From Streptomyces sp. NBC_00154 (GTDB taxonomy: Bacteria; Actinomycetota; Actinomycetes; Streptomycetales; Streptomycetaceae), in NCBI RefSeq assembly GCF_026342835.1, contig NZ_JAPEMI010000001.1, forward strand, positions 1,680,501 to 1,744,500: a stretch of DNA of 64,000 bases, read 5' to 3'. The position numbers were made by a program, and so were the translations under genes. Position 1 is the stretch's first letter, and the number at the start of each line of letters is the position of its first letter. Positions 10,542 through 18,225 of this stretch are shown here, piece by piece. The notes beneath the pieces were generated by a model. The model was given only the letters and a program-made list of their open reading frames with translations, made no database searches and was not told where the DNA came from.

Positions 10542-11507
10542 TCAGGAGAACAGGTCGGTCATGGCGGCGTTCTCGTCCGGCCCCCAGTCGAACGCCGAAC
10601 CGTGGGCGGATTCGGGTCTGCGGTGGCGCAGGGCGAGCGGGAGCACCTGGCGCACGTGTTCCGGCGTCACCCGGTCCGCCCCTTCCCTGGCCGCCAGCGC
10701 CCGGGCAGCTTTGGCCACGAGGAGGTCGCCGCGCTGTCCTACGGCGCCCGTCCGGGTGGCCGCCTCGGCGCAGAGTCTGCTCACGCTCTCGTTCAAGCGG
10801 ACGCGAGGCAGCCGTTCACGCGCGGCGAGCAGGTGGTCGCGCAGCCGGTCGTTCTCCTCCTCGGCTGCCCGGATCCACGCGGAGTTCTCGGTTTCGAGTT
10901 CCTCCTCGAAGGTGAGCACGGCGGTGATCACTCTGTGGCGGTCCTCGATGTCCAGCTCGGCCGCCGTCACCATCAGGCCGAAACGGTCCAGCAGCTGGGC
11001 GCGCAGGCTGCCCTCCTCCGGATTCATGGTGCCGACGAGCCCGAAAGAGACATGGGTGGCGGTGTCGATGCCCTCCCGTTGGACGGACAGGACGCCCGTG
11101 GAGACCACATCCAGGATGATGTTGACGATGTGGTCGTCGAGAAGATTGACCTCGTCGACGTACAGCAGCCCTTTCTCATGGGCCTCTTCGAGCAGCCCTG
11201 CCTGCTTCTTCGCCTCACCGTGCATCAGGGCGTCCAGCTCCCAGCCGCCCAGCACCCGGTCGTCGGTCGCGTTGATCGGCAGGGTGACGGGAAGTTGGCC
11301 GCCGGACATCAGCGCGAAGGCCCGTACAACAGTGGACTTGGCCGTGCCGCGCTGCCCGGCGATGAGGACGCCGCCGATTCCCGGGGCGATGAAATTGAGC
11401 TCCAGGGCGAGCTTCAGCTCGTCCTGCCCGACGATGCGGCTGTACGGGAGGATGGGAACCGGTGGCGCCGACGGGGGTGGGGCGGCGGGTGAGGACGCCC
11501 CGCTCAT
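10542..11507 (-). CDS. BchI-like AAA+ ATPase (magnesium-chelatase ATPase family)
   Basis: 321 residues. Walker A GQRGTAKST near residue 40, Walker B LLYVDEVNLL near 115, a sensor-1 asparagine in GTMNPEEG, an arginine-bearing LLDRFG, and a C-terminal lid helix ending in MTDLFS. These are the hallmarks of the BchI/MoxR branch of AAA+ proteins. The ATG lies in an ATGA overlap with the stop of the upstream Trypco1 gene, so translation is coupled. It is the ATPase of cassette B, paired with the following vWA protein in the same way that MoxR is paired with a vWA protein in cassette A. Confidence 0.9.
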   Translation of the reverse strand: MSGASSPAAPPPSAPPVPILPYSRIVGQDELKLALELNFIAPGIGGVLIAGQRGTAKSTVVRAFALMSGGQLPVTLPINATDDRVLGGWELDALMHGEAKKQAGLLEEAHEKGLLYVDEVNLLDDHIVNIILDVVSTGVLSVQREGIDTATHVSFGLVGTMNPEEGSLRAQLLDRFGLMVTAAELDIEDRHRVITAVLTFEEELETENSAWIRAAEEENDRLRDHLLAARERLPRVRLNESVSRLCAEAATRTGAVGQRGDLLVAKAARALAAREGADRVTPEHVRQVLPLALRHRRPESAHGSAFDWGPDENAAMTDLFS

Positions 11508-11917
11508 GACGGGCTCACGACCGTGGTGGCTTGCTCCTCGCGGCCCGGCTGCCAGCGGAAGGTGACCTGGATCTGAGCCTCCGCCCCCGCCTTCACCACA
11601 GCCGCCATGCCGGCCTCGAAGGTGATGCCGACCTGGAGTTCTACTTCGTCGGGACGCAGCCCGTGCCCCAGGTCCCCTAAGCGACGCATGGCCTGGGAGG
11701 CGCAACGGCGCGCGAGGTCGAGGCCCTCCCCGTACAGATCACCGGCCGTGCCGAGAGCGCGCCGGGCCGCACCGGCGCCGTCGCGGGTCTCCCGGTCGTC
11801 GTACAGCGAGTCGACATCGTCGGCCGGGGTCCCGGGCCGGGTGTACGCCTCGGCGTCGACGACGACCGGTATCGGACCGTCCTCCCCGGACGCCACAGAA
11901 CCCACGATGACCACCAT
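11504..11917 (-). CDS. Trypsin-co-occurring domain 1 (CU044_2847-like) protein, copy B
   Basis: 137 residues. I chose the inner ATG (MVVIVGSV) because GGAGGGGG precedes it; a further in-frame ATG lies 36 nt upstream. The conserved C-terminal core LRPDEVELQVGITFEAG followed by AQIQVTFRW matches that of the protein at 24906-25466. Proteins of this family sit beside trypsin-like proteases and STAND proteins in actinobacterial conflict loci; the biochemical role is not known. It opens cassette B and overlaps the AAA+ gene by ATGA. No signal peptide or membrane segment is visible. Confidence 0.8.
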   Translation of the reverse strand: MVVIVGSVASGEDGPIPVVVDAEAYTRPGTPADDVDSLYDDRETRDGAGAARRALGTAGDLYGEGLDLARRCASQAMRRLGDLGHGLRPDEVELQVGITFEAGMAAVVKAGAEAQIQVTFRWQPGREEQATTVVSPS

Positions 11918-12002
11918 TCGCTCCCCCTCCGCGCGGCAATCGGCCTTTTCCACAAGGCTACTGACGGCATCTCAGCTTCTATGGAACTTTCCGGGAAGCA
12001 GA

Positions 12003-14996
12003 TCAAATCATCTGTGGCTCGAAGTCCCAGTAAGGGCGGTTGCGGGAACGGGCCGAGACCGTGTGGACGTGTTGTGCCCCCAAGGTCGTCGCGAGGTCGC
12101 CCAACGCCTCGGCCTCGACCTTCTCGGCCCGCTGCCGGTCCCGGACCCCGCGCAGGTCCGCCGCGTGGGCGATCCGGGCCGAGAGTGTCAGCGGGTGGGT
12201 GCGGCCGAGGACCTCGGTGGCGCGGGTGACGGTGGCCTCCATGAGGGAGGCGGCGGATTCGGGGTCCCCGATCAGATTGCGCAGCGCCGACGCGTTGATC
12301 GCACAGCCCAGGGTCCAGGGGTGGTTCTCGCCCACGGCCTGGCTCATGTCGGCGAGCGCGCCCTCGATGAGGACGTGGGCGTGTTCCCGCTCGCCCACGT
12401 TGCGCAGAATGAGCGCGTGGTTGGCGCGGGTGCCCGCCACGTAGGGGTGGGTCTCGCCGAGCATGTCGGTGTAGCCGCTCATGACCTTCTCGCTTATGTC
12501 CCTGGCCTGGTCGATGTCCGCGTGCTCGCGGGCGAAGCAGCTCTGGCTGGCCGCAAACATCATCGTCAGGGGATCTCCCTCGCCGAGCACGCGTTCGCAG
12601 CGCTCCAGCACGCGGGTGAACAGTTCACGGGCCTTGCTGCGGTCGCCCGACCGGTAGTGGCACAGCGCGAGGTTGTGCTCGGCGCGCAGTGTCTGCGGGT
12701 TGTCGGCGCCCAGCACGATCCGGTGCACCCGGGCGCTCTGGGCCTGGAGCGATTCGGCCTCGGCGTAGCGGCCGAGCAGCCGCAGGTCGGTGGCGTAGTT
12801 GATCTCGGAGTAGAGAGTCCAGCTGTGGCGCGGGCGCAGCAGCTGCCTTCGGGCTTCCAGGGTGCGCCGGTTCAGTTCGAGGGACTCTTCGTAGCGGCCG
12901 AGCAGCCGCATGGAAGTGCCCAGATTGTTCTGCGCGCTGAGCGTCCGCGAGTCCTGTTCGCCGAGGAGCTCCCGGTAGCTGGCCAGGATCCAGTCGGAGA
13001 TCTCCAGCGCCTCGTCGTACCGGCCGAGCCCCCGCAGGTCGGCGGCGAGACCGCCGGCCGCGCGCAGGTGTTCCAGGTCGCGTTCGCCGCGTTCGGCCCG
13101 CAGGTGGTTGACCGCGGCCCGTTCGATGGCCTCCGTGCCCGCGTAGTCGCCGACCGCCCGCAGCAGGTTGGCGTAGTTGTAGCTGAGGTCCCAGACCCTG
13201 GGGTGGTTCTCGCCGAGGAGTTCGCGCCAGGCCTTCATGGCGCGGGCGCCGAGCTTGATGCCGGCCCGGTACTCGCCCGAGAGGTACATGTAACGCAGGC
13301 AGTTGAGCACCAGGGTGTGGACCGCCGGATCGGTGCTCAGAAGGACGTCGGCCCATTTCAGGTGAGGCGTGATCTCGGCGTAGGCAGGCCACAGGCGGGT
13401 GTCGCTGGGGCGGCCGGGGTCCGCGGCGGCAAGGGCTCGGCGGACCACGTCGATGAATTCCTGGCGGTCCCGGTCCGGCATGTCCTTGCTGACGATCTGG
13501 TGGACCATGCGGTGCAGGTAGAGCGATTCGCCGGAGGACGGTTCGTCGATGATCGACTCGTGGGACTCCAGGCGGACGACCGAGTACTGCCGGAGCTGGC
13601 CGATTGCCTTGTTCCACAGCAGCGGGTCGTTCATCAGACCGGACAGCTGCTCGGGAAGCTCTCCGGCCGGCATCTCCTTCAGAAGCCGTACGGGGATGGA
13701 GCCGGGGGCGAAGAAGGTGCACAGGCGCAGCAGGTCGACGGACTCGGGGACGGTGTCCTTGAGCTTGTTCAGCAGTATCGACCAGGCGGTCTGGAAGGCC
13801 AGCGGGAAGTCCGCGGAGATCTTGACGACGTCCTGGTCGATGCCGCCCTCGAGGAGCTCGATGTACTCGTCGACGGACATGTCGGAGTCGTTGAGCCAGC
13901 CCGCCGTCTGGTCGAGCAGCAGCGGGAGGTCCTCCAGTGCGTCGGCGAGCAGGTCGGCCTCGGTCTGGGTCAGCCGGGGGGCGCGGCGGCGGATGAAGGC
14001 GACCGATTCGTCCCGGCTGTAGACCGGCACCTCGACGAGGTTGCTGTTGTGCTCGCTCCACTCCGGGTTGCGTGAGGTGATCAGGACGTGTCCGGGGCCC
14101 GTGGGCACCAGGTCCCAGATCTGTTCGGGTTCGTCGGCGCCGTCGAGGACGAGCAGCCAGTGGGAGTGGGGGTCGCCGCGGCGCAGCGAGTCGCGGACCG
14201 CGCGCAGCCGTTCACCGTACTCGGCGCCGGTGGACAGGCCCAGTTCCGGGGCGAGTTCGGCGAGTTTCTGACGGTAGAGTGCGCGGCGATCGGCGGGGAC
14301 CCACCACACGACGTCGTACTCGGAGCCGAACCGGTAGACATACTCCGCGGCCAGCTGCGTCTTGCCGACGCCGGACATGCCGTGCAGAGTCACGACGCCC
14401 GCGCCGGAGCCGGCGTCCTGGAGGGCTCGATAGGCCCTGCTGAGCAGTTCCTCCCGGCCGGTGAACCGGGTGTTGCGGCGCGGTACGCCGCCCCACACCT
14501 CGGGGGTGTCGGACGGGAACCGCGGTCCCGGCCTGACCGCCGCGGTCTCGGGCGGCGGATCGGCGGGGAGACCGAGGCGGGTCAGCAGCCGCCGTTCGGC
14601 CTCGTCGGCGCCGACGTTGGTCAGGTCGGCCGCCCCGAAGACGGACGTGGCGCCGGGCAGCGCCGACGTGGTGACGGAGACGGCGACGAAGCGGTCCGGG
14701 TCGGGGGCGACGACCTCGCGCAGCGCTCTGTTCCACTCGTCGTGGCTGCGCGGGCCGAGTTGGAAGTACCAGTCGCTCAGGATCACCAGGACAAGGCCGC
14801 GGGCCAGAGTCAGATCCCGCAGGCTCTCCTCCAGCGGCACGTCCACCGGTGGGTCCCAGCGCTGCTGGACGACCGTCACTCCGCGCCGCTCCAGACGGTC
14901 CCCGATCCACGCCGCCCACGCCCGGTTGAATCCGGCGAAACTGATGGTGACGGTCTGCACCCCGGTTGCTCCAACTTGCTTACGCGTTCCGGGCAT
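12003..14996 (-). CDS. FxSxx-COOH system TIR-like/NB-ARC/TPR protein, copy 2 (FxsT2)
   Basis: 997 residues, starting at ATG with a good GGGAGA site. TIR-like domain about 14-135 (VTISFAGFNRAWAAW, ILSDWYFQLG), NB-ARC about 165-480 with P-loop GMSGVGKT near 206, and TPRs from about 560 to the end. It ends NRPYWDFEPQMI. The TIR-like and NB-ARC parts are almost identical to copy 1 while the TPR arrays have diverged, as expected if ligand recognition differs. It lies 93 nt downstream of the HExxH gene and is the last gene of cassette A. It lacks the N-terminal extension of copy 1. The role as sensor/scaffold is inferred from the family. Confidence 0.9.
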   Translation of the reverse strand: MPGTRKQVGATGVQTVTISFAGFNRAWAAWIGDRLERRGVTVVQQRWDPPVDVPLEESLRDLTLARGLVLVILSDWYFQLGPRSHDEWNRALREVVAPDPDRFVAVSVTTSALPGATSVFGAADLTNVGADEAERRLLTRLGLPADPPPETAAVRPGPRFPSDTPEVWGGVPRRNTRFTGREELLSRAYRALQDAGSGAGVVTLHGMSGVGKTQLAAEYVYRFGSEYDVVWWVPADRRALYRQKLAELAPELGLSTGAEYGERLRAVRDSLRRGDPHSHWLLVLDGADEPEQIWDLVPTGPGHVLITSRNPEWSEHNSNLVEVPVYSRDESVAFIRRRAPRLTQTEADLLADALEDLPLLLDQTAGWLNDSDMSVDEYIELLEGGIDQDVVKISADFPLAFQTAWSILLNKLKDTVPESVDLLRLCTFFAPGSIPVRLLKEMPAGELPEQLSGLMNDPLLWNKAIGQLRQYSVVRLESHESIIDEPSSGESLYLHRMVHQIVSKDMPDRDRQEFIDVVRRALAAADPGRPSDTRLWPAYAEITPHLKWADVLLSTDPAVHTLVLNCLRYMYLSGEYRAGIKLGARAMKAWRELLGENHPRVWDLSYNYANLLRAVGDYAGTEAIERAAVNHLRAERGERDLEHLRAAGGLAADLRGLGRYDEALEISDWILASYRELLGEQDSRTLSAQNNLGTSMRLLGRYEESLELNRRTLEARRQLLRPRHSWTLYSEINYATDLRLLGRYAEAESLQAQSARVHRIVLGADNPQTLRAEHNLALCHYRSGDRSKARELFTRVLERCERVLGEGDPLTMMFAASQSCFAREHADIDQARDISEKVMSGYTDMLGETHPYVAGTRANHALILRNVGEREHAHVLIEGALADMSQAVGENHPWTLGCAINASALRNLIGDPESAASLMEATVTRATEVLGRTHPLTLSARIAHAADLRGVRDRQRAEKVEAEALGDLATTLGAQHVHTVSARSRNRPYWDFEPQMI

Positions 14997-15089
14997 TCAA
15001 CCGTCTCCCTGCCTCGATTCGAGCCTTCTCAACATACACCGGGGACCCTTTGACGATCAGATGGCCGACGGCGTCGATCATGTGCGCGC

Positions 15090-16478
15090 TCACGCCCGAC
15101 GTGAGCCGTTCCTCTGCTGCCATATCACGCGCGCAGTGCTCACATACGCCTGCGCACGGGCCAGATGACCCGTGGGAGGCGGACAATCGGCCAGACGGCC
15201 GTAGAGGGTGATCATCTCGTTGACCAGCACCCTTCCCTCAGTGGTCAGCGCCCCCGAACCAGCCAGTACGGGCAGTACGGCTCCTACTTGTTCCCGGCAG
15301 CGGGCGTGTTCGGCCCAGGCGAGATCACGGTGGGTGACGCGCTCCGCGCCGCGTGCGAAGCGCTGCCAGTAGTCGGCGAGCGCCATGTGCGAGTAGGCGC
15401 CCTGGAGCAGCCCGTCGAACGGCCGGGGGTCGGAGCGCCAGGGTGCGAAGTGCCGGGGGGTGGCGTCCTCGTGGTGCAGCCGTACGAGGGCGCCGATCGC
15501 GGCCAGCTTGGTGTGCTGCAGTTCGTGCACGAGGGTCGAGGCGAAGTACGCGGGGGTGGCCGGCTTGCTGCTGAGGACCGCCCCGAAGGCCTCGCGCCTG
15601 GTGCCGCTGCAGTGCGCCGCGCCCTGGCCGGTGGGGCCCGATCCGGGCGGCGGGCCGAGTGGCACCAGGCAGCGCAGCAGCACGGCCGCCTCGGTCACTC
15701 GGTGTGCGCCGCCGATGCGGAGCAACGGTTCGACGCCGGACCAGGACTCCGTCCACGCCTTGCGTTCGCTGTCGTCGATGTGGACGGCGCCGCTCAGTCC
15801 GTGGCGTTCCAGACCGCTGCCGGCAGTGCGGTACGGGTCGAGATCGTCCAGCGGGACGGGGCCGGCGCCGGGCAGTACGGCGGGCAGGGACAGCGCGGGC
15901 AGCCATCGCGGGTCGGGGGAGCTCGTGGTGCCGTCGGCGTGTGCGTGCACGACGAGCGGCTTCTCCCGGCGGTGGCGAAACGTCAACTCGCTGCCGGTGG
16001 ACGTGATGTCGATCCGGCCGTCGGGCATCCGCACGGCCCCCAGGGCCGGCAGCGACAGCAGTCCGCCGCGCGCGGTGAGCCGGGCCGTGAAAGCCAGCCG
16101 TGCGCGGATCGCCGCCGCTGCGGCGAGCGCACCCAGGTGGTCGAGGTCCGCGTGAAGTTGGGGGGTGGGGGCGGTGGCGGTCAGGCCCCGCAGACAGCTC
16201 TGCGCCCACGGGCCCACCAGAGGGTGCAGCAGCACCGCGCGGACGGCGGTCCGGTCCGCGCGTTCGGCGGCTTCGAGCAGCGCCCAGTCCTGGCGCAGCC
16301 GGTCGAGCCGGTCCGGTGGGCAGACGGTCGCGGGGGCTGCCCCGCCGGCGTCGAGGAGGGCTCGCAGCAGGAGGAGGCGGCGAGTGTCCTGATCGCGTAC
16401 GAGCAGTCCGAGGTCGTCGGCATCGCCTTCGGTACGGCCGAAGGCGCGGAGTGCGCGGTCCGGGAGTGGGGGGCTCAT
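15090..16478 (-). CDS. HExxH-motif peptide beta-hydroxylase-type protein of the FxsA RiPP
   Basis: 462 residues. The metal motif HELQH lies at 318-322 and a third candidate ligand, His364, in GAYSHMALADYW. Proteins with this motif next to radical SAM/SPASM enzymes are classed as alpha-ketoglutarate-dependent peptide beta-hydroxylases rather than proteases. The ATG overlaps the fxsB stop as ATGA with GGAG before it, so the hydroxylase and the radical SAM enzyme are co-translated. In many relatives this domain is fused to FxsB (the FxsBH form); here it is a separate chain with the motif intact. Likely substrate: the C-terminal core of FxsA. The residue hydroxylated cannot be told from sequence. 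Confidence 0.85.
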   Translation of the reverse strand: MSPPLPDRALRAFGRTEGDADDLGLLVRDQDTRRLLLLRALLDAGGAAPATVCPPDRLDRLRQDWALLEAAERADRTAVRAVLLHPLVGPWAQSCLRGLTATAPTPQLHADLDHLGALAAAAAIRARLAFTARLTARGGLLSLPALGAVRMPDGRIDITSTGSELTFRHRREKPLVVHAHADGTTSSPDPRWLPALSLPAVLPGAGPVPLDDLDPYRTAGSGLERHGLSGAVHIDDSERKAWTESWSGVEPLLRIGGAHRVTEAAVLLRCLVPLGPPPGSGPTGQGAAHCSGTRREAFGAVLSSKPATPAYFASTLVHELQHTKLAAIGALVRLHHEDATPRHFAPWRSDPRPFDGLLQGAYSHMALADYWQRFARGAERVTHRDLAWAEHARCREQVGAVLPVLAGSGALTTEGRVLVNEMITLYGRLADCPPPTGHLARAQAYVSTARVIWQQRNGSRRA

Positions 16479-17692
16479 CGGTGGTCTCCTGCGGTTGCGG
16501 CGGCCAGCCGGTCCGCCACATGGCGGACGAGCCGGTCGAGGTCGGCGCAGTAGACGGAGGGGTTGGTGAAGCCGTTCTCTGCGCGGTAGCGGTGGGCGTA
16601 GTGGCCGCCGCCGCAGACGGTCAGCAGCGGGCAGGCCCGGCAGGCGGCGGCGAGCGCGTCGGCGCCTGCCTGACGGGCGGCGACGCCGGGGTGGCGCAGG
16701 GCGTCGTCGAAGCTGTGGCGGATGATGTCGAGTCCGGTGGCGGCAGCCGTGTCGTAGGCGGACTTCAGGGAGTCGACCTGTTCGATCGCGCCGTCGGTCT
16801 CGACGACGACGGCGTTGACCGGGTCGAGGCCGAGCGATTCGGTGGCGGCGGGCAGGCCGAGCAGCAGGGCGAGGCACTCCTCGAAGAGCCGGACCCGGGT
16901 CTCCCGCCGGCCGGCCGGCCACCAGCGGTCGAAGACGGTGCACAGCCAGTCGCCGTACGGGGTCGGGCGCGCCGGTCCCGGTCCGGCGCCCGGTGTCCCG
17001 GGGTCGGGTATGCCGGGCGGCGGGGCGGTCCAGTTGCCGTGCGGCAGCAGGAGGTCCAGGGCCGGTGGGCGAAGAGCGAGCAGCGACTCGTACATCTCGA
17101 CGGGGTCGGTCCGCGGGTCGACGACGGTGAGGATGCCCGCGTACGCGTCGGGGTGCCGGTCGGCGAGGAGCCGGGCACCGCGGGAGGCGGCGGGCCAGGA
17201 GGGACGTCCCGCGTGGTCGGTGCGGAGGGTGTTGTGCCGGGCCAGACCGCCGTCGAGGCTGATCCCGATGCGGATGCCGTGCCTGGCGAGTGTGGCGACG
17301 CGGGCGTCGGTGAGCAGGGTGGCGTTGGTCTGCACGGTGGCGTGGAGGGTGCAGCCGCGGGGTATCCGCTCGCGCACCCGGTCGGCGAAGGCGCCCAGCC
17401 TCCCTGCGCCCGCGAGTAGGGGTTCGCCCCCGTGGAGGACCAGGGCCACGCTGCGCAGCGCATGCGTCGCCGCGTGTTCGGCGATCCGGTCCGCGGTACG
17501 GTCCAGGACGGCCGGTGCGGCGGCGGCCGGACGGCCGCGCCACGTCCGGTCGGGGCCCTCGTACAGGTAGCAGTAGCGGCAGGCGAGATTGCAGCGGCCA
17601 TGGACCTTGACGATGAACTGGCCGAAGGGGACGGGCGGCCGGGCGACGGCGCCCGGGCGCGCGGGCGCGCCCGGCGTCGTCCGTCGGAACAC
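16475..17692 (-). CDS. fxsB: FxsB family radical SAM/SPASM cyclophane-forming enzyme
   Basis: 405 residues from the GTG at 17692, which has GGGGG seven bases upstream; other GTGs at 17755, 17824 and 17833 are possible. The radical SAM cluster motif CNLACRYC sits at residues 34-41, just after the PFGQFIVKVHGR strand typical of this family. LHGGEPLL and ISLDGG motifs follow, and the C-terminal SPASM-like cysteines appear in CRACPLLTVCGG and SVYC. FxsB-type enzymes join an aromatic ring carbon to the beta-carbon of the residue two positions on, giving a three-residue cyclophane. It follows the precursor gene fxsA and is coupled to the HExxH gene. Confidence 0.92.
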   Translation of the reverse strand: MFRRTTPGAPARPGAVARPPVPFGQFIVKVHGRCNLACRYCYLYEGPDRTWRGRPAAAAPAVLDRTADRIAEHAATHALRSVALVLHGGEPLLAGAGRLGAFADRVRERIPRGCTLHATVQTNATLLTDARVATLARHGIRIGISLDGGLARHNTLRTDHAGRPSWPAASRGARLLADRHPDAYAGILTVVDPRTDPVEMYESLLALRPPALDLLLPHGNWTAPPPGIPDPGTPGAGPGPARPTPYGDWLCTVFDRWWPAGRRETRVRLFEECLALLLGLPAATESLGLDPVNAVVVETDGAIEQVDSLKSAYDTAAATGLDIIRHSFDDALRHPGVAARQAGADALAAACRACPLLTVCGGGHYAHRYRAENGFTNPSVYCADLDRLVRHVADRLAAATAGDHR

Positions 17693-17861
17693 TCCGGCAC
17701 CCCCGTGCTGTCCGTCTGCCGGGGCGTCCCCCGCTGTCGGGAACGCCCCTGTCACCGGTCCGGGACGCGTCTGCGCGGCCTGCCGCCCGGACAGACCCGT
17801 CCCGGACCGTGCTGCCCTGTTCACCCGGACCACGGACCGCGTCCGTGCGGTCCACCGCGCC

Positions 17862-18083
17862 TCAGAAGGCGTTGGTGAAACCCCACAGCATCTCCCGCGG
17901 CTGCTCGGCCCTCTCCCGGAGATCCGCGACCACCGCGGAGAGGACCGGGTGGTCCAGCGTCCGCAGCGCCTCCAGATCGAGCCCGAGCAGGTCCGGCAGC
18001 GCGCCGGCCCCGGCACCGGGTACCTCCGGCGCGCGTGCCCCGGCCCGGCGCGCCGATTCACCCGGCTCGCTCAACTCGCCCAT
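17862..18083 (-). CDS. fxsA: FxsA-like RiPP precursor, variant tail FTNAF
   Basis: 73 residues; the ATG follows a strong GGGGAGG site. The leader contains LPDLLGLDLEALRTLDHPVL, typical of FxSxx-COOH precursors, and the core is at the very C-terminus: REMLWGFTNAF. The family rule is F-x-S-x-x at the carboxyl end; here the third position is Asn71, not Ser. The likely crosslink is Phe69 to Asn71, and W67-G-F69 is a second possible three-residue ring. Asn has the beta-carbon needed for this chemistry. It lies directly upstream of fxsB on the same strand. The mature product and its activity are unknown. Confidence 0.88.
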   Translation of the reverse strand: MGELSEPGESARRAGARAPEVPGAGAGALPDLLGLDLEALRTLDHPVLSAVVADLRERAEQPREMLWGFTNAF

Positions 18084-18197
18084 CGTGCCTCCCCGTTGAC
18101 TGTTCGGCGGGCCTGCGGTCGCGCGCTCGCCGTCGAGCGCGCCGTCGAGCCCGTGTCCCTGACCCTCGTACCACTCCCCGGCGCACGCCATGCACCC

Positions 18198-18225
18198 GCT
18201 GAGCGCACGCCATCGTGTGCTCAGC
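18198..18225. terminator. Hairpin across the stop codon of the SAV_2336-type gene
   Basis: GCTGAGC at 18198-18204 pairs with GCTCAGC at 18219-18225, with an inner CAC/GTG pairing. It covers the stop codon of the vWA gene and stands before the 137-nt fxsA leader, so it may partly stop read-through into fxsA. No T-tract follows on the minus strand. Confidence 0.45.

Noticed and set aside
10534..10542. Chlorophyll or cobalamin chelatase pair (BchI/BchD)
   Set aside because: Fold matches, but gene context is protease/STAND and no tetrapyrrole or cobalamin genes are near.
16479..17855. Upstream half of the long minus frame containing the HExxH gene
   Set aside because: Arg/Pro-rich shadow of fxsB in another frame. 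The hydroxylase starts at the ATGA overlap at 16478 with a GGAG site.
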